A stretch of DNA of 64,000 bases, taken from assembly GCA_029260015.1 (NCBI GenBank), contig JAJDEB010000008.1, positions 318,937 through 382,936 on the forward strand, in the 5' to 3' direction. The DNA is from Phycisphaerae bacterium. GTDB lineage: Bacteria; Planctomycetota; Phycisphaerae; UBA1845. Numbering within the stretch: the first letter of the stretch is position 1; every line of letters begins with the position of its first letter. The position numbers and the translations under genes are program-made. The notes under the pieces were generated by a model, which saw only the letters and a program-made list of their open reading frames with translations, was not told where the DNA came from and ran no database searches. Of the stretch, positions 34,669-42,504 are shown piece by piece.

Positions 34669-34930
34669 CACGTGATATAGGCCCTGTGGCGCGTAAGAGC
34701 ACCGATGATTGCCCCCCCTTTTCTGCATCATCCTTCCGCGGCAACCTGGTAAGCTCGTCCAACTGACGAGGCACAGGATCAATCTTTAACGCCATCTTCA
34801 CTTCGGCTGTTGGAGTGACTTGGGATTACGTCGCGATCGCCCCATAGCGTAAGCAGCCGGCCCCATTCGCGACATTTTCGATACCCATGCAGATGTAGAC
34901 GTGCGGAAACGCCGTTTGAAGGGAGTCTGC

Positions 34931-35128
34931 ATGGGTGCTGCGTTAATTGATCGACCAACTGCTAGATTGTCGCCGAGCCAGCGACGTGGCGCGATCATCG
35001 CCCTACTTTCCATCGGGCTTGAGAGGTTTATCGCCGCCCGGGCCGCCAATTCGCAAGAACTCTCCGAATCCAACGAGAACGGCCTTGAACTCTCCACCAA
35101 AACGAGGCTGAGTGTCGCTCGTGGTTAA
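34931..35128 (+). CDS. Small protein of the DUF2924-recombinase cassette
   Basis: 65 residues. ATG 34931 is chosen because GAAGGGA lies upstream. RLSPSQRRGAIIALLSIGLERF is helical; the C-terminus LELSTKTRLSVARG matches from memory the ending of small proteins that usually precede DUF2924 genes. Function unknown. It is first in a four-gene unit with DUF2924, the serine recombinase and a helix-turn-helix protein. Confidence 0.6.
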   Translation: MGAALIDRPTARLSPSQRRGAIIALLSIGLERFIAARAANSQELSESNENGLELSTKTRLSVARG

Positions 35129-35152
35129 CACCGCGAGATAGGAGAGTTGCCC

Positions 35153-35671
35153 ATGACAGAAAATATCAAAAAAGAAATCGCAGCGCTGCAGAAGATGAAC
35201 GTGTCCGAACTACGGCAGCGGCACATTGAATTGTTCGGTGAGCCCAACCGCTCGGGTAATCGCCAGTATCTATTTCGCCGCATCGCGTGGCGGCTGCAAG
35301 CACAAGCGGAAGGCGAGTTGTCCGAACGGGCAATACGGCGAGCGAGGGAATTGGCCCGTGATGCCGACATTCGGATGACGCCCCCGCGCGATTCGCACAT
35401 GTCGCCGGCACCACGCGGGCTGCCAACCGTCGCTGCGAAACTGCCGGTCGCACGCGATCCGCGGCTACCCGCACCGGGCACCATGCTCACTCGGGTGTTT
35501 CGAGGTACGGAACATCAGGTCACGGTTCTGCCCAACGGTTTTGAATACGATGGCGAGGCATACCGCTCACTCACCGCGATCGCACGTGCAATCACGGGAT
35601 CGCATTGGAATGGCTATCACTTCTTCGGGCTCGTCCGCAATCCTCGCAAGGATAAGGAGAACGCGGCATGA
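35153..35671 (+). CDS. DUF2924 domain protein
   Basis: 172 residues, basic, of the DUF2924 family. The N-terminal ALQKMNVSELRQRHIELFGEP and NRQYLFRRIAWRLQAQ, and the C-terminal VTVLPNGFEYDGEAYRSLTAIARAITGSHWNGYHFFGL, are its signatures. ATG 35153 follows GGAGAG by 6 bases. It overlaps the recombinase start by 4 bases. The consistent pairing with large serine recombinases suggests an accessory, DNA-binding role in recombination, but this is not established. Confidence 0.85.
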   Translation: MTENIKKEIAALQKMNVSELRQRHIELFGEPNRSGNRQYLFRRIAWRLQAQAEGELSERAIRRARELARDADIRMTPPRDSHMSPAPRGLPTVAAKLPVARDPRLPAPGTMLTRVFRGTEHQVTVLPNGFEYDGEAYRSLTAIARAITGSHWNGYHFFGLVRNPRKDKENAA

Positions 35672-37220
35672 CTCGGCACGCTCGCAGCAACTACAAGACG
35701 AAGGAACAGCCGGATGTGCGTTGTGCCATCTATACGCGCAAAAGCACAGAAGAGGGACTTGAGCAGGATTACAATACGCTTGATGCCCAGCGCGACAGCG
35801 CCGACGCGTACATTGCCAGCCAGAAGAACGAAGGTTGGGTTTGCCTTCCCGATCATTACGACGACGGTGGATTTACGGGCGGCAACATGGAGCGTCCGGC
35901 ACTCAAGCGACTGCTCGCCGATATCGAATCCGGCAAGGTCAACTGCGTGGTCGTCTACAAGGTCGACCGACTCAGCCGGTCGCTCATGGACTTCGCACGC
36001 ATCATGGAGGTTTTCGATCGGCAAGGTGTTTCGTTTGTATCCGTCACGCAGCATTTCAACACGGCCTCATCGATGGGCCGGTTGATCCTGAACGTCCTGT
36101 TGTCGTTCGCCCAATTCGAGCGCGAACTCAACAGTGAACGCACACGTGACAAGATCGCCGCTGCTCGCCGCAGGGGCAAATGGTCTGGCGGTACGCCGAT
36201 TCTGGGTTTCGACATTGTGCGATCGCCGGGTAATTCCAAGCTCATTCCGAATCGCAAAGAAGCCGAGCAGGTACAGCATACTTTCGAAACGTACGCCAAA
36301 TGCAAGTCGATGATGCAAACGATTCGGCAGCTCGACGCACTCGGATGGCGCACGAAGTCGTGGACAACAAAGCAGGGCAAGGAACGTGGCGGCAGGCCAT
36401 TCGACAAAAGTATCATTTACCACATGCTGACCAACGTGCTCTACATCGGGAAGGTGCGCTACAAGGATCAGGTGTTCGAGGGAGAACACGACGCGATCAT
36501 TGACGAAGCGCTCTTCCGCCGCGTGGGCACACAGCTGGAGGTCAACGGAAGAAGTGGCGGTGCTCACGTTCGCAACAAATGCGGTGCCCTTCTCAAGGGC
36601 CTAGTGCGTTGCAAAGCATGTGGCTGCGCCATGTCGCACCACTTCTGCACTTCGGGCAAAAAACGCTACCGCTACTACGTCTGCGTGAAGGCCCAGAAAC
36701 GCGGCCGGGCAACGTGCCCAGCTCCATCCCTACCCGCGGGAGAGTTGGAACTTTTTTGGTCGACCAGATTCGATCGTTGGCCAAGGACGATGAAGTCATC
36801 GCCGAACTCGTCACGCGGTCGCGAAATGCCGTGGACACGGAGATTGACAATCTCCGGGCCGAGCGTAAGGGCCTGGCGAAGCTCGCGCGACAGCTCACTG
36901 GAAAAATCAAGAAAGCCCTGACCGAATCACCATCAGAACTAGCTGATCTTGGCGAGAAGTTGGGTGACGCTGAGCGTCGGGTCACCGAGATCGACGACGG
37001 GATTGAACGAGCCAAACGCCATCGCCTCGACCAAGACGAGTTAATGGGAGCCGTTGAGGCATTCGATCCGGTCTGGGAACGCCTAAACCCGTCCGAGCAG
37101 GCGGAATTGGTCCGATTGGTCGTCCGGCAGGTCGAGTACGACGCGGAGACCGAAACTGCAACCGTGACTTTCCATGCAAACGGGATTCAATCTCTTGCGA
37201 ATGAACAACTTGTGGCATGA
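35668..37220 (+). pseudogene. Large serine recombinase, frameshifted in a T6 run
   Basis: Site-specific DNA recombinase. The resolvase domain (about 15-165) has the nucleophile Ser26 in YTRKSTEEG, then VVYKVDRLSRSL and the FERELNSERTRDKI segment. A recombinase domain and a zinc-ribbon (CKACGCAMSHH) follow. The reading frame breaks at six T (36752-36757): the first frame runs on to a stop at 36921, while the true C-terminal coiled-coil part (VDQIRSLAKDDEV onward) continues in another frame to 37220. One extra T would restore a single protein of about 517 residues. It may be a mutation, a sequencing error or slippage. Confidence 0.85.
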
Positions 37221-37630
37221 GTAGCGAAGATATCACAATCCAGCGGTCTTTCCATTTCGTCGTGCGAAAGCGCGGTCGGCGTGAGATCAAACCCGGACCG
37301 AAGCCGGTGCCGCAAAAATCAGACGCCGGGACGGTACCGCGAATTTCGCGGCTGATGGCGCTCGCGATCAAGTTTGACGGGCTAATTCGTAGTGGCGCTA
37401 TCGCCGATCAAGCCGAATTGGCAACGTTGGCACATGTCTCTCGCGCTCGTGTCACTCAGATCATGAACTTGCTGCTCCTCGCGCCTGATGTCCAGGAGGC
37501 GATCCTCTTCCTACCAAGGACAACCAAGGGTCGAGATACCATTCGCGAGATCCACGTCCGCCCGATCACTGCGGAGGTGGATTGGGACTCACAACGGCAA
37601 GCGTGGGACAGGCTTGAATCCGCCACCTAG
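37217..37630 (+). CDS. Helix-turn-helix protein closing the recombinase cassette
   Basis: 137 residues. A basic N-terminus is followed by ISRLMALAIKFDGLI and a helix-turn-helix-like segment DQAELATLAHVSRARVTQIM, then LAPDVQEAILFLP and ITAEVDWDSQRQAWDRL. Proteins of this type usually follow the DUF2924-linked recombinase. It overlaps the recombinase stop by 4 bases. Role probably regulatory or a recombination directionality factor (inference). Confidence 0.75.
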   Translation: MSSEDITIQRSFHFVVRKRGRREIKPGPKPVPQKSDAGTVPRISRLMALAIKFDGLIRSGAIADQAELATLAHVSRARVTQIMNLLLLAPDVQEAILFLPRTTKGRDTIREIHVRPITAEVDWDSQRQAWDRLESAT

Positions 37631-37695
37631 GATGCCGTTGACACTCCTCTGCCCCTACCCAGCCCCTTCATTTCGCCGACCCTGAGCATTTGCTG

Positions 37696-37701
37696 TATAA
37701 T
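37696..37701 (+). promoter_or_regulatory. Consensus -10 box upstream of the 728-residue gene
   Basis: TATAAT at 37696-37701 matches the -10 consensus exactly; no good -35 lies 16-18 bases upstream. Transcription from about 37708 would leave a 72-base leader to the ATG at 37780. Confidence 0.4.
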
Positions 37702-37779
37702 GAAATAGAGAATACATGCTTGTGCACACTATGGCGAACCATGGAAGGAGGCTATCGCCCGTGCAGGGAGGCCCTACTG

Positions 37780-39966
37780 ATGGCTAGTCGCAAACTCCGT
37801 CGGCTTACGAAGCCAGAAATCTTAAGACAGGTCAATCCTGACCGTTTGCACAAACTGCTGACGAGGTTCGAATCGCATTTTGAAACGACCGAACTCCCAG
37901 TTCCTAAACATCCAAGCGATATCGACCCTGAGCGATTAGCCATTCACCTCAGCAACACTAAACGCAATGCCCCGCACGACCTTCTTGACGCCCTATTCCT
38001 AATCGATCAGATGGCGACCACAACAGGTCGCGACGCAACCAAACGCGTGCTGTGTGAAAATAGTAACGAATTCCCCACAATGCATGATTGGAGCCACGCA
38101 GATGTCGCCCTCGAAGCGTGGCTTATTGATCCGCAATTGCTTAGTCGTGCATATGCGTCGCAACTCAGTACACGTAATCGGACACTTCAGATCCTTCTGG
38201 CAGTTGATGGATGCACAATTGTAAATGACCCAGCGAGTGAAGAGGTACGTGCACTCATCAAGGCCGAACTTGGAAATCGCATGGACCGCCTCGATCGCGG
38301 CGATGTCGATGTCTTTACATTCCAGTTTGATGGCGGTGTGCGCTACGTTGTGCAACGGGGTGGAGCCTTCGAGCGGCGCGGTGTCTGGAATCGTGGCCAA
38401 TCACCATCGACAATTGGCTATCAGCCCCTTGAGTACGATGTCGTCGTATTCGACGAAGTGAGATGTGAACTTGCTGTTAAGCGCGACCCAGTTGCAGAAC
38501 ATGATGCGCTTCGTGAGGCATTCTCGTCAGCGCTCACATCGGATGCGAACGCGTTTTCGCGCTCAGCCGTTATCGATCTCGAACCCATCCGAACGGCAAG
38601 GAAGGGCTGCTTATGGTGTAGAGATGTACCTGGCATCAGGCATGTTCGGCTCAAAGCGGTGAAATCTTCGCTCAATCGATCACTCAAATACACGCACGAG
38701 GAACGAGCATTCGATCTATTCGCCGCATGGGACAATTCCTATTCACGTCACCCGAAAGGACATCTCCTTAAGGCTGAGTTTGAATTCGAATTCGATGACA
38801 GCCTCGCTTCGCGCTCGGTAACACTCAATCGAGGCGCCAGCATCAGGCTTACACGCGACGACGACAGCGAGTATGTCAATCAATGGATGCGATCTCGCGG
38901 CTTCGTCCTCGAAATGGATGATAGCAAATCGACGTCTCGCGGATTCTGGGAATGGCTGGAACGCCCCAATGACTGGCTTGCAACAAAAAGTGAATGGCAA
39001 TCGCGCTTGGGCGATGCGTTCTATGACTCCCAATACTTGCTGTCCGACGACGCAGCGATCGCTGGAAGCATTAGGCTGGACGGAGAATCTCAAGACCGCG
39101 ATGTAGTTGAAGTGGCCGCGGATGAGTTCGTGGCCGTGAACGCAACTACCGGTGCTCACCTTGCGGTCAGTGGGTCTGACGTGGCTCTGCTTAGGTTGGA
39201 CATCGCCAAAGTTGCGCACAGTGTTTCACGGGCATTTGATTTCACAGGCACGGTGTGCTCTCTAAGAGATTTCCCAGAGATTTGGTCCCTCGGTAATTTT
39301 GTCCCAATCGAGGGAGAGCAATTCCCTGTGTACCTCGTGGCTGCCCCAGAATCTGAATCACTTCGAAAGTCCTGTCTTGGGCTCGCCGGATTAAGCAGCT
39401 GTCCATTCTTGTTGGTTACGCCATCGCGAAAGTACTCCACACCTGACAATAATGACTGGCTTGGCGCAGGTGGGCCGGGGTGGCTCGCCCTGAATGAGTG
39501 CTTGCGCCTGCAAGGCGCGGGGCGTTTCGAACTGCGCCGGCCCGCTACGCAACTACTTCGCGAGTTTCTGTCAACCGTATTACCTCAACAATTTGGCCAA
39601 CCAAGTCGTCCGCGGTTCCTCACACCGCCAGGCACCCAATGGTCCGACACTTCAATTCGTTTTCACGATGCACACACAGTCACAGTTTCTGCCAAGGGCG
39701 AATCAAAAAAAGTCAGTTACGAAGGCATGGGTATGGCCGATCGACGCTCACCGAAACCAACGAAGCAATGGGACTTGCTGTACGCCTTCGCGCGTTCTTC
39801 CGGGTATTTGACGTGGGATAGCCCGGACGCAGATCGTAAGAATCAAAAACGCCGAGAACGATTGGCCGATGATCTTCGAGCGTACTTTGGAATTGGCAGC
39901 GATCCGTTTGTATATGTTCCCGAAGTAAAGGGTTGGCGAGCCCGCTTTGAAGTCCTGGAGGTTTGA
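37780..39966 (+). CDS. Large protein of unknown function, prophage accessory gene
   Basis: 728 residues; no family recognised with confidence. ATG 37780 is chosen because AGGGAGG lies about 10 bases upstream; the frame is open for 90 bases further left. Visible features: a basic N-terminus, a helical segment LLDALFLIDQMATTTGRDA (about 65-85), a middle beta-rich part with FTFQFDGGVRYVVQRGGAF, and a C-terminal region (about 640-728; KQWDLLYAFARSSGYLTWD, then RRERLADDLRAYFGIGSDP) that looks like a winged helix. It lies between the recombinase cassette and the early genes, a usual place for lysogenic conversion or defence genes. Codon use is less GC-biased than the late genes. Confidence 0.7.
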   Translation: MASRKLRRLTKPEILRQVNPDRLHKLLTRFESHFETTELPVPKHPSDIDPERLAIHLSNTKRNAPHDLLDALFLIDQMATTTGRDATKRVLCENSNEFPTMHDWSHADVALEAWLIDPQLLSRAYASQLSTRNRTLQILLAVDGCTIVNDPASEEVRALIKAELGNRMDRLDRGDVDVFTFQFDGGVRYVVQRGGAFERRGVWNRGQSPSTIGYQPLEYDVVVFDEVRCELAVKRDPVAEHDALREAFSSALTSDANAFSRSAVIDLEPIRTARKGCLWCRDVPGIRHVRLKAVKSSLNRSLKYTHEERAFDLFAAWDNSYSRHPKGHLLKAEFEFEFDDSLASRSVTLNRGASIRLTRDDDSEYVNQWMRSRGFVLEMDDSKSTSRGFWEWLERPNDWLATKSEWQSRLGDAFYDSQYLLSDDAAIAGSIRLDGESQDRDVVEVAADEFVAVNATTGAHLAVSGSDVALLRLDIAKVAHSVSRAFDFTGTVCSLRDFPEIWSLGNFVPIEGEQFPVYLVAAPESESLRKSCLGLAGLSSCPFLLVTPSRKYSTPDNNDWLGAGGPGWLALNECLRLQGAGRFELRRPATQLLREFLSTVLPQQFGQPSRPRFLTPPGTQWSDTSIRFHDAHTVTVSAKGESKKVSYEGMGMADRRSPKPTKQWDLLYAFARSSGYLTWDSPDADRKNQKRRERLADDLRAYFGIGSDPFVYVPEVKGWRARFEVLEV

Positions 39967-39969
39967 TTC

Positions 39970-39985
39970 CAGCGACATGTCGCTG
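39970..39985. promoter_or_regulatory. Palindrome 1, core CGACATGTCG
   Basis: A perfect 16-bp palindrome, CAGCGACATGTCGCTG, 3 bases after the stop of the large unknown gene. The core recurs at 40079-40088. It is followed 22 bases later by a run of T, so it could also act as a hairpin, but the pairing of two copies favours an operator. Confidence 0.55.
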
Positions 39986-40078
39986 AATCAATCTTTGAAT
40001 CCCCCACTTTTTTTTGATTGCAAGTTGTTTCCAGCTAGTGCTTTAGGTGCGCGCACGCCTCGAAAAACCTCCACAAAT

Positions 40079-40088
40079 CGACATGTCG
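40079..40088. promoter_or_regulatory. Palindrome 2, core CGACATGTCG, with adjoining hairpin
   Basis: Second copy of the 10-bp core, 106 bases from the first. It overlaps a hairpin TGTCGCC/GGCGACA (40084-40104). Both lie upstream of the sigma-like gene. Confidence 0.5.
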
Positions 40089-40205
40089 CCAGTTCTGGGC
40101 GACAGGCCGGCACCCGAATCAACTGAAGCCCTGCGGGGAGCACACTCCCGCCGGACCTGTCGCTCCCCCAGGGCCTTTCGGCTCATGGCCAGAAGGTCCG
40201 GCGAT

Positions 40206-40760
40206 ATGGAGAAGTACTCCAAAAACCTGCGAACTGCCAAAAGTGCGGCAATCACACAGTACGACCTTGATCGAATCGACTACCGGGTCGCCCGCCTCAA
40301 ACATTCGTTTCGACTCACTGTTGAAGATGCGGAAGATTTGCGGCAATCCATGGCCGTCGAAATCTGCAAGGCACTTCGGCGATTCAACCCACGACGGTCA
40401 TCGCGAAATACCTATGTAAACCGCGTACTCGATCGCTACTACCGACACGTCGTACGCCAAATCCGAAACCAGGGAAACCACGCGCCGTGGTGTCCTTCAT
40501 CGCTGAGTACAAGGCGGGAGTTGCCCGAAGCCCATCGGTACTCAGGGAATGGGCGCATCGACGACTTCGAGCTGGTCGATTTTCAGCATGACGTCACGTA
40601 TATCGTAACCAACCTGCCACCGCGACTTCGCCGGATTGCTGTCACGCTGATGTCTATGAAGCCGCGCGACGCAGCCGCCCACCTTGGGTTACACCGGAGC
40701 ACCGTGTATCGCGCGATCCATCAGTTGCGCGATCATTTCATGCAGGTTGGATGGGATTAA
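40206..40760 (+). CDS. Sigma-70-like (ECF-type) phage regulator
   Basis: 184 residues. Region 2-like: LTVEDAEDLRQSMAVEICKA then NTYVNRVLDRYYRHVVRQIR. Region 4-like helix-turn-helix: NLPPRLRRIAVTLMSMKPRD then AAHLGLHRSTVYRAIHQL. ATG 40206 has AGAAGG 9 bases upstream; GTG 40047 and ATG 40185 are less likely starts. It may direct expression of the replication genes that follow. Two palindromes lie upstream. Confidence 0.72.
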   Translation: MEKYSKNLRTAKSAAITQYDLDRIDYRVARLKHSFRLTVEDAEDLRQSMAVEICKALRRFNPRRSSRNTYVNRVLDRYYRHVVRQIRNQGNHAPWCPSSLSTRRELPEAHRYSGNGRIDDFELVDFQHDVTYIVTNLPPRLRRIAVTLMSMKPRDAAAHLGLHRSTVYRAIHQLRDHFMQVGWD

Positions 40761-40890
40761 GTGCAACAAGAATCTCCGTCGTGCAGAAGTAGGTGAATAG
40801 CCAAGCAGCGATTTGAAGTCGCCTGGTGTGCAGGGAATGTCAGTCACGTCCAGTTGGCAATTCCCAATTACAAAACGCAATGAGTTTTCT

Positions 40891-40967
40891 CGGTGCCCGG
40901 GTGGGATGGCGTGCCGTTCCTGCGGTTTAGCCAGACTCCCTGCGCCTACCCGGGCGCCGTCATTTTT
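40891..40967 (+). terminator. Long-stem attenuator or terminator before the replication operon
   Basis: Arms 40891-40905 and 40945-40959 pair over 15 bases (core GCCCGGGT/ACCCGGGC, two G-U pairs) around a 39-base loop, followed by TTTTT at 40963. It ends about 10 bases before the ATG of the ATPase gene. The ribosome site AAGGAG lies just outside the stem. Either a terminator that phage transcription must overcome, or a leader RNA structure. Confidence 0.5.
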
Positions 40968-40977
40968 AAGGAGTGTC

Positions 40978-41781
40978 ATGTCTCTACTGAACCAAGTTCA
41001 CTCCGGCCCCCGTTCGACACCGCCGCGATTCCTGATCTACGGATCTGAAGGCGTCGGGAAGTCTTCAACCGCAGCGCAAGCACCGCGACCGATTTTCGTG
41101 CCGACAGAAGACGGTCTCGATCAGATTGACTGCTCGTCGTTCCCATTGGCGCAAAAACTCACCGAAGTCGAAGCGGCGTTGCGTGCACTACTAACTGAAG
41201 CTCACGAATATCAATCCGTTGTCATCGACAGCTTGGACTGGCTGGAACGATTGATCTGGGACGAGCTCTGCAGCCAGTTTGCGGTTACCTCGATTGAGAA
41301 GGTCGACGGTGGCTACGCCAAGGGTTACACGCACGCCCTCGGCCACTGGCGAAGGATTCTCGACCTGCTCAACGCGCTGCGTATCCAGCGCGACATGTGC
41401 GTGATATTGCTTGCACACGCCAAAGTCGAACGCTTCGAAGATCCCGATCACCCCGCTTACGATCGCTACTCTCCACGTCTACACAAACATGCAAATGCGT
41501 TGGTGAGCGAATGGGTCGACGCAGTCTTGTTCGCTACTCGCAAGATCATCACACGCACAGAAGACGCCGGTTTTGGCCGTGACCGCACGATCGCAGCTGG
41601 TCTGGGCAAGGATGGCGGCGAGCGCATCCTTCGCACGGTCGGAAGTCCCGCGTGCGTCGCCAAGAATCGATTTTCACTACCCGCTGAACTTCCGCTGTCA
41701 TGGCATGCCCTGATGGTGGCGATGACCAACCCCAACCCAAATATCGAGGAGCAAACCGATGGCGAATCTAAACGGATTTGA
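40978..41781 (+). CDS. Phage AAA/RecA-like ATPase (Sak4-type)
   Basis: 267 residues. Walker A GSEGVGKS (22-29), Walker B region YQSVVIDSLDWLERL, then a RecA-like core. This AAA_24 (PF13479-like) family includes Sak4-type single-strand annealing ATPases. They are usually encoded next to an SSB-like DUF669 protein, as here. ATG 40978 is preceded by AAGGAGTG. It probably works with the DUF669 protein in phage recombination-dependent replication. Confidence 0.8.
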   Translation: MSLLNQVHSGPRSTPPRFLIYGSEGVGKSSTAAQAPRPIFVPTEDGLDQIDCSSFPLAQKLTEVEAALRALLTEAHEYQSVVIDSLDWLERLIWDELCSQFAVTSIEKVDGGYAKGYTHALGHWRRILDLLNALRIQRDMCVILLAHAKVERFEDPDHPAYDRYSPRLHKHANALVSEWVDAVLFATRKIITRTEDAGFGRDRTIAAGLGKDGGERILRTVGSPACVAKNRFSLPAELPLSWHALMVAMTNPNPNIEEQTDGESKRI

Positions 41782-42214
41782 TGCACAACAGGTTGAACCA
41801 GCCGCCGCATTCGAGCCGATTCCCGCAGGCAAATTTCTCGCGGCAGTAGGCGAGTCTGAATTCAAACCCACTAAGAACGGCGCAGGACAGTATCTGCAGT
41901 TGACCTTTCAACTGCTTGAGGGCGATCACAAGGGCCGCATCCTGTGGGCACGGCTCAACTTGGAAAACCCCAACGCCACGGCCGTGAAGATCGCCCGCGC
42001 CGAACTGTCGGCGATCTGCCACGCGGTCGGCGTCTTGCAGCCGAAAGACTCGTTCGAACTCCACAACATCCCCCTGGTGATCGATGTGCGGCTGAAGAAA
42101 CGCCCCGACACCGGTGAACTGACCAACGAGATCAAAGGTTACGCAAAGAAAGAAACCGCGGCTGCTGCACCGGCACAGGCGCCGACCAGCACAGCGCCGT
42201 GGGCACGCAACTGA
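41759..42214 (+). CDS. DUF669 SSB-like phage protein
   Basis: 151 residues of the DUF669 family of phage proteins with an SSB-like OB role. Signatures: FEPIPAGKFLAAVGESEFKP then GAGQYLQLTFQLLEGDHKGR and FELHNIPLVIDVRLKKRPDT. The Ala/Pro-rich C-terminus lacks an acidic SSB tip. It overlaps the ATPase gene by 23 bases, with GAGGAG before its ATG. Likely partner of the Sak4-type ATPase. Confidence 0.85.
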   Translation: MANLNGFDAQQVEPAAAFEPIPAGKFLAAVGESEFKPTKNGAGQYLQLTFQLLEGDHKGRILWARLNLENPNATAVKIARAELSAICHAVGVLQPKDSFELHNIPLVIDVRLKKRPDTGELTNEIKGYAKKETAAAAPAQAPTSTAPWARN

Positions 42215-42228
42215 TATGCAGGTGACCG

Positions 42229-42504
42229 TTGAAACATCACCAACCAGTCGAGGCGCGCGACGACGGCAACGCAGCGCCGGATGTCTCGTGGACCGAGATC
42301 GAAGCAAAGTTTCGCGTGTGGTCGTTCCATGTTTACTACGACAAGTTGTATGCAAACGAAATCGACTGCACCCTTCGCTTCTGCAAGGCCCTTATCGCGT
42401 CGAGCCAGCCGATCCGCGACCACCAAAAAGTCATCGACTGGTATGTGGCGCGCCACCATCGAAAGCGAGGCGCCGATGTTGACGCTACGCCCGTATCAGC
42501 GTGA
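42229..42504 (+). CDS. Small phage protein of unknown function
   Basis: 91 residues starting at TTG 42229. The region VSWTEIEAKFRVWSFHVYYDKLY is mixed helix; the end is basic. No family recognised. It fills the gap between DUF669 and the helicase and overlaps the helicase start by 29 bases, as expected in a compact operon, which supports it being real. The start codon is uncertain. Confidence 0.5.
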   Translation: MKHHQPVEARDDGNAAPDVSWTEIEAKFRVWSFHVYYDKLYANEIDCTLRFCKALIASSQPIRDHQKVIDWYVARHHRKRGADVDATPVSA

